This document shows positions 22,165 through 32,644 of a DNA stretch of 64,000 bases, in pieces. Origin of the DNA: Vigna angularis (lineage: Eukaryota > Streptophyta > Magnoliopsida > Fabales > Fabaceae); assembly GCF_016808095.1 (NCBI RefSeq), contig NC_068973.1, positions 30,808,077-30,872,076 on the forward strand, in the 5' to 3' direction. A program made the position numbers and the translations under genes. The notes under the pieces were generated by a model that had not been told where the DNA came from, did no database searches, and saw only the letters and a list, made by a program, of their open reading frames with translations. The first letter of the stretch is position 1. The number at the start of each line of letters is the position of its first letter.

Positions 22165-24523
22165 CTATTGTCGCAATCTGATACAATCTTTTCAGAAGGT
22201 GGATACCGAAAGCATGAAATTAACATACATAACTGTTGCAGATTTTTTGAGAAGTAACAATCACATATTATTCTTGGAAATCTGTGTTAGATATGAGATT
22301 GAGGTAATTGGAAGATGTTCTGTCTCGATTTTCTTTGTAGTAGGTGATGCTATCGTGGGATGGGGTCTCAATAGTCTTTTTACCATGATCAAAGCTCCAA
22401 TCACACTTAAATCAATATCAATATACAATACAGACATCATTAAAAAATTGATTAAAACACATCACGAATAATTAAATTTAGATCATAATCACTATGCCAT
22501 GCAATAATTCCGATCAGTTAATCAAGCTTTTTACAAAACGAGCTTCTAATTAATGGCAAACCATGTTGTTGATTTTCAGCAGTTCGATTTTTCAAATAAA
22601 GGAAGGATTAAGAATAATGTGAATTAACTAAGGAGAAATGATTTATGAAATAAATTTGTATTTGAAAAACATCATTGCAATAGACTATAATAATAAAGCC
22701 TTTTTTAATTTTCTAATTTAGATTTAGATATTTTTAATCTATTATTTTACACAGTCGACAACAGATTAGAAAAGACAAAACTAATAACTATAGAAAAAAT
22801 ATCGCATATGACAATACCAAATAAAAAATTATACTATTAGCATATTCTTATCAAATTCTTTTCTTTATTAATGAAAGATTCGATGTTGATGTTTGGTTAT
22901 GTTATTGCAATTAAAAGTTTAACTATTTCCACAATCACTTGAAAAGGACTGAAACTTTAATTTATTTTCTTAAAAAGAATAGCATACATGTCTTCTTTAA
23001 CTTGAGTTTTTAATTTATTGTGTATAGATTTTTATAAATTTTAACATTCTCAAACTCGTGTAACATACGAGATATTGTTAGTTTTTTTTATATTTTATTT
23101 TTAAAACTACCGTCTTTTGGTTTGAAGTTGATCATGTTTCTTAAAGTGTTTTTGTTAAAGAGATTGTAGCGAGTGTATAAAAGAAACATTTATTGTGTTT
23201 TTGCTTGCTATGAAAATCTGACATTGAAAGAAGAACATTGTAATATGGAGTACTAACCGAGCAGAGAGAGAGGACCATAGAGTCTGAAGTCTCAACTTTA
23301 AGGGCCAAGCCCAAGCAAGCTTGCAAAGCATCCACCAAACACACCAATAGGCTTTCCTTCCTGCACTTCGCTTTTTCCTTCCTGCACCCCCATTAAAACT
23401 ATATCCCCAAACTACCTTCATTAGAGATAATAAAATTCTCGCAACTTTTTCATCTTTTAGATTGAATATTTTGAAAGATATTTTTAAATATATATATATA
23501 TATATATATATTTTAAATTAAATGCTTTAAAAAGTATTTGTGAATTTAAAAATTTCTTTCGAAATATCCAAATATAAAAATATATTTAAAAATATAATTT
23601 TGTTAATGCATTACATTTACCTTTATTTTTATTTTGTATAAGTAAGCAGAACATTACAATTTACATAATTATGCGTGATATATGTCGACAATTAAGTACT
23701 TAATGCATGTTAAATTTATTTTATGCTTAGAAATAGTATGAAAACGTGTACAGTTGAATTTTTTAAATACAAAAGTTCTATAATTTAAGTAAATAGCCAA
23801 ACATGTCATATAGAATATTTCATATGAAGAAATTAGATGTCTACTCTCTACCGTTATCTGTAGGGTTTAGATCATTACTGCATTAATGCGGAGTTCCATT
23901 ATCTGTAAGAAGAAAGGGAATGTCATCTTTGACCTAATTTTCCTGCAAAAATTGCAGCGAGAATGTTAAATATATAAATTTATAGAATGGTAATAAAAAA
24001 AATATATATTAGGTCAATACATTAGGTCATCAAATTTGCAAGCTTTAAAATAAAAAAGTTAGCTAAACCAAAAGTTAACAAAATCAAACAAGTTGAGTGA
24101 ATTGAATCCAAACACCTAATCAATATAGTTGAGTTTAGTTGAAGCAAATCAGATGGTTCGACTTCACTTGTTACTGTAAAAGTCACGAACACCTAACACC
24201 AGTATAAAAGTTTCATCATGAACTAATTGATCCAAATACATTTGTTTAAGATGGTGTTGGGGAGAGTTACATGTACCAAAATACAAGTACATTGAGATGG
24301 GTAGCACTGGCATGCACCTCTCAGAAATCAAAGCAAAAGGAGCGAGGGCCAATGCAGCAGTAGCATTGTGACAGAAAACGTACACAAAATGACTCATTCC
24401 ATGGTTGACACTAACATGGTGATGAGGTATGCTCCTGCAAAACCAAACTGCATTCCCAACACAAATAAGGCTTTGCCTTATCGAAGTTCTTCCCAAAACT
24501 ACCATAGCAACATCTTTCTTCAT
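22165..24523 (-). pseudogene. Decayed WAT1-related transporter gene
   Basis: Four separated blocks match the complete paralogue at 35611-38950 on the same strand. They are exon 1 (about 24523-24318, with LNHGM- and LALAPFAL-type motifs but broken by a frameshift after FGFAGA and by YRNA changed to CHNA), exon 2 (23942 to about 23880, K-I-R-S-K-M-T then divergence), part of exon 5 (about 23360-23250, internally deleted) and the last exon plus 3' region (about 22410-22165). Equivalents of exons 3-4 and 6 were not found in the intervals where they should lie. The splice donor of exon 1 (GAGAG/GTGC) and acceptor of exon 2 (TTGCAG) survive, but no functional protein is possible. It arose by duplication with the gene at 35.6-39 kb, since upstream and 3' flanks also match. 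Confidence 0.85.
23489..23511. repeat. (TA)n microsatellite
   Basis: TA run of about 23 bases between the exon 5 and exon 2 remnants of the pseudogene. Confidence 0.8.
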
Positions 24524-24569
24524 CCCAACTTATTTTTCACAAGAACACTTGTGAGATACACTGTAAGAA

Positions 24570-25240
24570 GTGGCCTTCTTATAAACACCGGGAGCAATGA
24601 TCAAGAGAAAATGCCCTCGCGGGAGAGAAATATTTGATTAGTATATGGATTCCCTGGTTTAAAGTTCTACTTTAAGTCAATCTCAAATAAAAGCAAGAGT
24701 GTATCAAATTTAACCTGGGCTTGGTTTATGATCTGTGGAGTAGTCTGAGTCAGACTACACTTTTGCAGCTACAAATTTTTTTCACAACCTCACTGCGCAA
24801 TAACTTTAACGTTTTTCTCCAGAGTGGAGAAAGATTACATTAATAGAAGTAAAAACAGCCAAGTTTAATGCTTAGTGTCGTGTCAAACATCAACTCTCTC
24901 AAAGCAGGAAAAGCTAATGGGTGCAAAATCATTGCCAGTAATGACATCTGATATATACATTATGTAAATCACATACATGATCTGTGGAACGAAGCGTGGA
25001 AGCTAATCTCCAATAATGTGATCTGATTGTGCATTTTATGTGATATCTTGTTAATGGATTGAATACCTTTTCGCGTGAAACTTGACATAATTGTAGCCAA
25101 GTATTTTGCCTTGTGTATCTTTTCTGCTTTTGTTTATCTCTTGTTTCCTTGGTCCCTCCTCTCCAAACAAGTTTTACACGTTATTGTTGATGTTATTATA
25201 ATAAAAACACAGCACGCAGACGAGACAACTTGCTGGAGGA
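24570..25240. repeat. Duplicated upstream block, copy A (paralogous to 39025-40370)
   Basis: From CTTATAAACACCGGGAG, which aligns with the TATA region of the intact gene, to GCACGCAGACGAGAC, this block repeats the order of short conserved segments found at 39025-40370. These include TTTAAAGTTCTACTTT, GTCAAACATCAACT, AAGCTAATGGGTG, GACATCTGAT and CTTTTCTGCTTTTGTTTATC. It shows that the segmental duplication included at least 0.6 kb of promoter DNA. Confidence 0.75.
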
Positions 25241-25269
25241 TATCAATTTTTTTAGGAGAGAGGGTATGA

Positions 25270-25906
25270 AATATTGGAAGTTTGAAACTTCATTTATATG
25301 TATGTATATTTTGTTCGAACTCGACCTTTTTAATGGTAATGGAACGAGATGAAAATGAGTTTCATTATCCTATTTTATATTCAAAGTAAAAATTCATATT
25401 TATCAAGATTTTCATATTTAATTTTATCTCATTTCTATTTTAATTAAATAATGAGTACACTTATACTTATATTCACACCATTTTTTCTACTCTTTTTATA
25501 TCAATTAATTATTTTTATTAAAATTACAAAAAAATATAATATTTATTAAACAGTCAATATCAACCTAACATATTCATTTTTAAATTTTTAGAAATAAATA
25601 ACAATTATATAACTTTTAAATTAAAATTTAAATAAAAATGAAAAATTATATAAAATATTACACAATTACACGTACATAAAATTTAATACAACAAAAATAT
25701 TCATAACGAAATAAAGTAAATAAAGTTAAAAAATACTTTTAAAGAGTTATAAAATAGAAACAAACATTCAAGTTTAAAAATATTTAAATGTGTCTACTTC
25801 TTTTCACTAAGTTATAATTAATGATTATTTTTATATAAATTAATAAAGATTATAATATGCTACTTAAATGAAATCACTTATAAAAAATATTAAACTAATA
25901 AAAATT

Positions 25907-25940
<34 letters not shown>

Positions 25941-26625
25941 ATCTTTGGAATTTTATTACAGTGACATTAAATTGTTATATAAAAATTATTATATAAAAAT
26001 GAGTTAGAAAATAAAAATAATTATTTAAAAATTTATTAAAATAATATTCTACATTATAGAAAAAACAAATAAAAAGATTAAAAAGAATTATAAATGAACA
26101 AATGTTTACCGTATAAAAATTTGACACACCATTAAATGAAATTGCATAAAGAAAAAAAATGTATAATTAAGAATATGATAAGATAGAAATTAGGTTGGAA
26201 ATTTGAGAAAAGTTTTCAGATTTTGAATTAATTTAACAATTGAGAAATAATGAAAATTCAGTGAAAAAATAATTACAAATTAAACAAAATTAGGGATATA
26301 ATTTTATTTTGTTTTTTTAAATTATCTAATAAATGAACACTTCAAATTGAGAATTAAACATTATCAAGTGAAAAAAATAATAATAAATAAATATACTAAA
26401 AAAGATTAAAAATAATCAAATATGAGATCTAAAAATCATTAGATTCCCTAAAATCGATAATACACCATTTAAACACAACTACATAAAAAAATGTGTAATC
26501 AAGAATGGAATAAAAGAAAAAATACCATAGATATGTGAATCAATTTTATGGATATAGATATAGTCAAACAATTAAAAGAAAATGAGGAAAAATATGTAAG
26601 GAAAGAAAAAAAAAATTGAAAATCA

Positions 26626-26630
<5 letters not shown>
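25270..26630. other. AT-rich intergenic sequence
   Basis: No supported gene. Composition is over three quarters A and T, with a (TA)n run at 25911-25937. Confidence 0.45.

Positions 26631-26631
<1 letters not shown>

Positions 26632-26682
<51 letters not shown>
26632..26682. repeat. (TA)n microsatellite
   Basis: Perfect AT dinucleotide run of about 50 bases. Confidence 0.9.
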
Positions 26683-26684
<2 letters not shown>

Positions 26685-26949
26685 TCCTGAAAGCAAAGGT
26701 TGAATATAGTTCTCGAAGTTGCGTGTTCATATCTGCATAACCTAAGAGAATTCATAGAGACGTGAACACTTGCAATAGAATGATTGATGCAGAATTCAAT
26801 GCTAAGCTAGGAGATTGCTAAAGAGTAGCTTCCTCTTCTGGTTAACCTATCACTTTCGCTCCTAAACCTCAATGTCACAAGGAATTGAGTTGTGATCCGC
26901 TTCTTTCGTTAATTCCTCGTAAACGAAGTCGTCAATCGAAGATTATTCT

Positions 26950-27101
26950 GACATATGTGTGTGTGTTTGTGCGTCTGTGCATGTTTGTGCGTGCGTATGC
27001 ATGCATGTGTGAGCGTAAGGGTGTACATGTATGGGTGGATGTGCGGATGTGTGTGTTTGTGCATATGTATGCGCGCGTGAGTGCGCATGTGTGTGTTTTT
27101 T
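26950..27101. repeat. Alternating purine-pyrimidine (TG/CA/CG) tract
   Basis: About 150 bases of TGTGTG, TGCGTGCG, TATGCATGCATG and GCGCGCGTG, almost strictly alternating pyrimidine and purine. Such sequence has Z-DNA-forming potential. Open frames on both strands here are artefacts of the repeat (Cys/Val/Arg on one strand, His/Thr on the other). Confidence 0.75.
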
Positions 27102-27779
27102 GTTACCTTATAAATTTTGGAATAATTTAGTAATTTAAATAATAAGGAAAGACGAAACAACAATTAAAATATGTCAAATATTCTATTAGTAAATATTATA
27201 AACAAAGAAAATGACGCTTGATTCATAAACAAAGAAGAAGGCGATTGATGATCGAACAACAACAACTCACATCGAAATGACAAAAGTTCATATGCTTCGG
27301 AGCCTTGCACGCATGCGAGAAGGAAACTACATGAGCGATATTCAGGAAAATGCATGGGCGAAGCAAAGTTTAAAAATCTTGTTGGAGTTAGCCCGCCTTG
27401 CGTGGCTCCACCTCCACTGCCTCTAGTGAACTCCTCGGAGTAGTCGAGCGTAGTCTTTGTTCCAAATCCAATGTTAGAAGCACTTTGATTATGTTAACAA
27501 AAGGAGTCAGCAAAATGTAAATTGTTCAAAAATCATTAATTACAGAATAACTACTTTTTTTTCCAAAGAAAAGCATCTTATGAAACCCAAAACCTAAGTC
27601 TAGCTCTTTACCATACATCACCTATATGTGATGTCAAGAATGAATTGACTTTAGGTTTGACAACAACTCCATTTCAAAAAGCCTCTTAAGCTCCTCATGA
27701 TGATTTCTTTCATCACTAACATCAGGAGCTAATAATCACTATCAAGCATGATATCTTCCACCACAATGCGTTTTGTTTG
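27102..27779. other. Left flank of the hAT element, no gene resolved
   Basis: Sequence of mixed composition with no recognisable protein. It may belong to an older transposon into which the hAT inserted, because the right flank is a CACTA transposase remnant, but I could not identify it. Confidence 0.35.
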
Positions 27780-27787
27780 GTTATAAG
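27780..27787. repeat. Left hAT target-site duplication (GTTATAAG)
   Basis: The octamer GTTATAAG directly precedes the left terminus CATGGTTATC and is repeated exactly at 31359-31366. Eight bases is the hallmark hAT duplication length. Confidence 0.9.
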
Positions 27788-27805
27788 CATGGTTATCGAA
27801 AACGC

Positions 27806-27930
27806 GAGTTAACTCGTTAACTCGACTGAGTTTACGAGTTCAGACAATGCTTTCGAGTTAACTCGTAAGCAAACTCGTTTTTAGAGTAGGATCGGTAGAC
27901 TCGGTTGTTGACTCGCTAAACTCGCCTAAA
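27806..27930. promoter_or_regulatory. Left subterminal ACTCG/CGAGT motif cluster of the hAT element
   Basis: GAGTTAACTCGTTAACTCG, ACGAGTT, CGAGTTAACTCG and GACTCG repeats fill the 120 bases next to the left end. A matching cluster (GAGTTTACGAGT) sits next to the right end. Motif clusters of this kind bind hAT transposases. Confidence 0.65.
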
Positions 27931-28339
27931 ATCGCGATTTTGGTTCCAATTTTGCAAGTTTGGAAAAAAAATTTGAAAACGCAAAACGACAACGTTTTTA
28001 GGACGCATCAGATTATGATTTATAAAAGATTCACTCATTGTTCATCTTCTTTCTCGCACTCTCGCATTCTATCTCGTTCGATCTCGCCTTTCGTCGCTTT
28101 CTCGTCCATCAGGTTCGCAATCCGCCGCGTCGTCGATCTCGACTTTCGAACTCAGCCTCTGTCGCGCCGTCGATCTCAACGTTCGACCTTGCCTCTGTCG
28201 CACCTTCGTTCTCATCGTTCTGTAAGTGCAAACCCTCTATCACGTTCGACCTTGCCTTCCTCACATATATTTTAAACACTTTTTGACACTCACAGGCACT
28301 ACAACATGATTTTTTTTATTGATTTTAAGTTGAGTTGAT

Positions 28340-28640
28340 GTCACGGGCCAACAACATATTTTTTAAACATTTTTATGGCACTGCAATACTTTGGGTTCAC
28401 GTCACGGGCACTGCAACTTGTAATATTTTATTGATTTTAAGTAAAGTTGAGTTCACGGGTACTGCAACTTATAATATTTTATTGATTTTAAGTAAAGTTG
28501 ATGTTACGGGCACTGTACTACAGCAAATATTTTTTTAATAATTTTATGTGGGGTTCATTGGTATGCAACAGCAACACATATTTTAAATATTGTTTTGTTT
28601 TCCAGCTGCAACATAATAGTATGTTACGGGCACTGCACCA
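28340..28640 (+). repeat. Tandem repeat in the hAT leader (51-bp unit)
   Basis: The segment starting CGGGCACTGCAACTTGTAAT at 28405 is repeated with few changes at 28456, a period of 51 bases. Further partial copies of the CACGGGCACTGCAAC core occur at 28345, 28507 and 28627. The array lies in the 5' leader region of the transposase gene, upstream of a likely leader-intron acceptor (TATATTTGTAG, ending 28760). Confidence 0.7.
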
Positions 28641-28779
28641 CTCTACAACATCATTCCTTTTATTTTTTTCAAAAATAAAGTGTTGCATACTGCATTGTTA
28701 AAAAACCGTGCTGCCACAATATTTTTAAACTTTTGGACATTTTATTTTTTATATTTGTAGTGAAAAAGCTTACCTCACT

Positions 28780-31190
28780 ATGTCGGGAAACGCATCAAAT
28801 TCAGGAGAAGTTAATCCAAGTGTATCTTCATCAGTTAGTAGAAGTAGAAGTAAAAATGCTCCAGGAAACCGATCTGATATTGGATGGAAACATGGATTTG
28901 ATGTTAATGGTAATGGAAGAAAAGTGAAATGCAACCATTGCTCAAAGATTGTAAGTGGAGGCATATTTAGATTTAAGCATCATCTTGCTGGAACTAGAGA
29001 AGATTCTGAGCCTTATGCTTCTGTTCCGGATGAAATAAAAAATTTGATGATAAAAGTAGTTGCAGAAGCTAAGAATGCTTCATTAAAGAAAAGAAAGATA
29101 AATATCGGTGAAGACGAGGAAGAAAGTGAAAATTTTGAAGGAGGACACAAGGTATTCGGTTTTAAAGGAAAAGAAAAAGTTGCTACTACTAGTAAGGGGG
29201 GAGTTCAAGCAACTATAAATCAAATGATGAAAAAAGGATACAAAGAAGAAGTTGATGCTCAAGTTGCTGAATTCTTTTACACTAGTGTCATTCCTTTCAA
29301 TGTAATTAGAAATCCAGCATTTGCAAAGATGTGTGAAATGATTGGTAAGTATGGAGTTGGATACAAACCACCATCTTATCATGATATTAGAGAGAAGCTC
29401 TTGAAACAAGCTGTGAAGAAAACAGATGCAAATCTTGAGGAATATAAGGAGGAGTGGAAGAAAACTGGATGTACAATTATGTCTGATGGTTGGACGGATA
29501 GAAAAAGACGTTCTATTTGCAACTTCTTGGTGAATAGTCCTAGAGGGACGGTTTTTCTTTATTCACTTGACACTTCAGACATTTCAAAAACAGCTGATAA
29601 AGTTTTCAAAATGTTGGATGATGTTGTCGAGTTTGTTGGAGAAGAAAATGTTGTTCAAGTTGTCACTGATAATGCTGCAAATTTCAAGGCAGCCGGAGAG
29701 TTGTTGATGCAAAAGAGGGAAAAATTGTATTGGACTCCATGTGCAGAACATTGCATTGATTTGATATTCGAAGATTTTGAAAAAAATTTGAAGGTCCATG
29801 AATTGACCATTAAGAAGGGAAGAAAAATTACAACTTACATTTATGGGAGATCAATGTTGATTTCCTTATTGAAAAAGTTTACTAAAGGTAGAGACCTTAT
29901 AAGACCGGGTGTGACTAGATTTGCCACAGCTTATTTAACTCTTGCTTGTCTTCATGAATTGAAGGCATCGTTGTTGACCATGTTCAGCTCTGAGGAATGG
30001 AAGACAAGCAAGTTTGGAACTTCACAAGAGGGAAGAAAAGTAGCACATGTAGTATTAGATAGCCGATTTTGGAAGAATGTCTCCATATGCTTGAAAGCTG
30101 CTGCCCCTCTCATGGTTGTCTTAAGATTAGTGGACTCAGATGTAAAACCTGCAATGGGTTTCATTTATGAAGAGATGGACTGTGCAAAAGAGAAGATTAG
30201 GTTTAACTTTAACAATATCAAAAAGAGGTAAATTTTCAAACTTTTACTCATTCAATGTTTAATTACTTATGTGTTAGATTATTTCTGATATAGCATGATT
30301 GATGTAGTTATGAAGAGGTTTGGAGAATAATTGATGCTCGATGGGATAATCAACTTCATAGGCCTTTGCATGCAGCTGCCTATTTTCTAAACCCTCATTT
30401 CCACTATAAACCTAACTTTAGATCTGATGATGGTGGAGAGGTGAAAGAAGGATTGTATTTTTGCATGAGAAGATTGATACCAGTTATGGCAGAAAGAAGA
30501 AAAATTAATTTACAAATTGTTGAATTTCATAATGCTAGAGGCCTGTTTGGAATGGAAGATGCAAAAGAGTGTAGGAAAGAGTTAAATCCTGGGGAATGGT
30601 GGGACATGTTTGGTGATGGAACTCCAGAGTTGAAGAGATTTGTTATTCGAATTCTAAGCTTGACTTGTAGTTCTTCTGGATGTGAGTGTAATTGGAGTTC
30701 ATTTGAAATGGTAATTTAAATTATTTTTAATTTATAAATTCCTTTATTATGTTTATATCTTCACTAAAAATATTATCTTTCATTTTAGGTTCATACAAAG
30801 AGAAGGAATCGTTTACATCAAAAAAAGATGAATGATTTAGTTTATGTGATGTATAACTCCAAGCTGAAAAGTAGACAGATTCGAAAAACTATAGCTCTTC
30901 CATTTGATGACATAGAATCAGATGATGAATGGATAGCTGAAGAGACAGATGATGTTGTTGAGATTGATCAAGTTGAAGGTGAAAATGATAGTGAAAATGT
31001 TCACTTAGATGGAGCAACAACAGATCCTGTTTTAGATGCTCTTGATCTTGATAACATAACATTTGAGAACAATGAGGATGCACAAGCACAACATTCATTA
31101 GAGGAAGAGTTAGATGATGATGCCATTATTAGAGGATTAGGCATAGAGACTTTGACATTTCAATTTATATTTTACATTATATCTTTATGA
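28780..31190 (+). CDS. hAT-family transposase (BED finger, DUF659, hAT dimerisation), three exons
   Basis: Exons 28780-30227, 30308-30710 and 30789-31190 have GT-AG borders and join in frame to 2253 bases, 750 residues. The protein starts MSGNASNSGE. A BED-type zinc finger lies at about residues 36-75 (KCNHC with Cys51 and Cys54, then FKHHLAG); the usual last Cys of this subtype (VEPC-like) is Tyr here. A DUF659/RNase-H-like catalytic region follows, with acidic residues in CTIMSDGWTD and VVTDNAANF and the WTPCAEHCIDL motif. The C-terminal hAT dimerisation region is at about 570-650 (PGEWWDMFG, CNWSSFEMVHTKRRNRL). The acidic tail has many Asp/Glu. It catalyses cut-and-paste transposition of its own element and runs with its plus orientation. 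All coding parts are intact. Removal of both introns is needed; reading through the first gives a 483-residue product lacking the dimerisation domain. Confidence 0.9.
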
Positions 31191-31284
31191 ACAATATTTC
31201 TATGAACTTATGTATTTCAATTTATATAATTTTGTTATCTTATTTGAATTAGAATGTTATTTATATTTTCTTCATACAAAGTAA

Positions 31285-31345
31285 ACTCTTACGAGTTTAC
31301 GAGTCGAGTTTACTGGACTCTCACGAGTTTACGTAAACTCTCGAG
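31285..31345. promoter_or_regulatory. Right subterminal CGAGT motif cluster of the hAT element
   Basis: CTTACGAGTTTACGAGTCGAG and TCACGAGTTTACG mirror the left subterminal cluster. Confidence 0.65.
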
Positions 31346-31358
31346 TTTGACAACCTTG

Positions 31359-31366
31359 GTTATAAG
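31359..31366. repeat. Right hAT target-site duplication (GTTATAAG)
   Basis: Exact copy of the octamer at 27780-27787, directly after the right terminus. Confidence 0.9.
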
Positions 31367-31371
31367 TACCA

Positions 31372-32330
31372 AAAATTGTGGCGCCACAACTTTACAATAT
31401 TATGTTCTTGATGGAAAGATTTATGTAATCTATACCAAAAAAGGATTTATGTTAAATTGTTGGATTTGGATATTTCATGGTGAAGAAATGTTCTTTTTTT
31501 ATTCGAGTGAACATGAAAGGTTTTTTTTTCCTGATTCAAGCACAATTATACATACATCTAAGATGAATCAAGTTATCCATATGGAAGAGATGGTGAACAA
31601 TGTTCTTGGCCAACACGCTTCATTTAAACAACCAAATGATGGTCGTTTAGAAGAGTCTCCAAATGTATCCACTTAGAGATTTTACAATTTATTGGCAGAG
31701 GTAAATGAACCTGTATTTGAAAGGGTAACAAAGTCAAAACTGTTAGTATACATTAAGCTTTAGGCTTGCAAATCCTATTAGAACATTCCAAACCAAACAT
31801 TGGACTTCACTTCAAAAATCTTCTTAGATCTAACACCACTAAATAATTCTTTGTCAAACAATTAATATGAAGCCAAGAGATTAGTTTAAAAGTTAGGATT
31901 GAAGTATAAGAAGATTGATTATTGTGTGAATGGTTGTATGCTTTTTCATAACAATGATAGTGGCAAAAGTGATGCATCCTTGATTTAATGCAAATTTTGT
32001 GGGTAGTCTCAGTATCACACAATCCATTGTGGACAATGGCAAAAAATATCAACTCCATTGAAGTCCATCTTCTACTTGCCTACAATTCCAATACTACAAA
32101 GAATGTTTTCCTCAACGCAAACAACACAACATATGACATGACATTATGAGAACAAAACATAAGGCATGGTAAGGATGAAAGATTTTGGAAAAGAGTTAAA
32201 GATTTTCCAAAAGTGATTGAAAGTGGTGTGATAAGGATGAATGTGTATAGTGAGTGGCATAAGTGGACTAAAAAAAACATCTTTTGGGCTCTTTTATATT
32301 GGAAATTGTAAATTTAACTTTTATTCTCGT
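31372..32330 (+). pseudogene. Remnant of a CACTA (TNP2-type) transposase
   Basis: Broken frames on the plus strand give family-like pieces in the right order: MVNNVLGQH, RFYNLLAEVNEPVFE (31681-31725), CVNGCMLFHNND (about 31933-31968), a Cys-x-x-Cys-like zinc region with SQYHT, IFYLPTIPILQRMF, then KKNIFWALLYWK (about 32269-32304). From memory these correspond to the TNP2-like transposase core (RFY.LL.DA, CENGC.LYWK, FPL.PRLKRL, K.SIFWELPYW). Several stops and frame changes interrupt it, so it is dead. It begins directly after the hAT target duplication, so the hAT probably landed in or beside this older element. Confidence 0.65.
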
Positions 32331-32644
32331 GTTCAATCATAACATATTCATTTTTGTTTCTACCCATTTATGGAGGAAATTAAAAGATTTTGTAAGTACG
32401 GTCCCATTAACTAAACAAACTTTTGTTATAAAAGTTTATACACTCTTCATCGTTACATATTTGTAGATTTATAACGAGCCATTAAGTCTTCAAAATTAAA
32501 ACCTAATGGATTTAGCAAATTGGCCCTTGAGATACATTAAAGAATGACACACATGCTTTGTCAATGGGTATAAGTTCCACACTAATGCATGGTCCAATGA
32601 AAAAAAGACAATTAATGCTAAAAGGTGTTTCTTTGGTTGAAGAC

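Larger units (their letters stand above)
27788..31358 (+). mobile_element. Complete autonomous-looking hAT transposon
   Basis: The left terminus reads CATGGTTATCGAAAAC. The reverse complement of the right terminus reads CAAGGTTGTCAAACTC, an imperfect terminal inverted repeat. The element of 3571 bp lies between perfect 8-bp duplications (GTTATAAG). Subterminal zones at both ends are dense in ACTCG/CGAGT motifs (27806-27930 and 31285-31345), likely transposase-binding sites. Inside is a three-exon transposase gene without stops or frameshifts. Perfect target duplication plus an open gene suggest fairly recent insertion. Confidence 0.92.

Noticed and set aside
26885..27163. Frames rich in Cys/Val/Arg and His/Thr on opposite strands
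   Set aside because: Both are translations of the alternating TG/CA tract.
29083..30164. Minus-strand open frames of 70-108 codons inside the hAT transposase gene
   Set aside because: They are antisense shadows of a well-supported plus-strand coding region.
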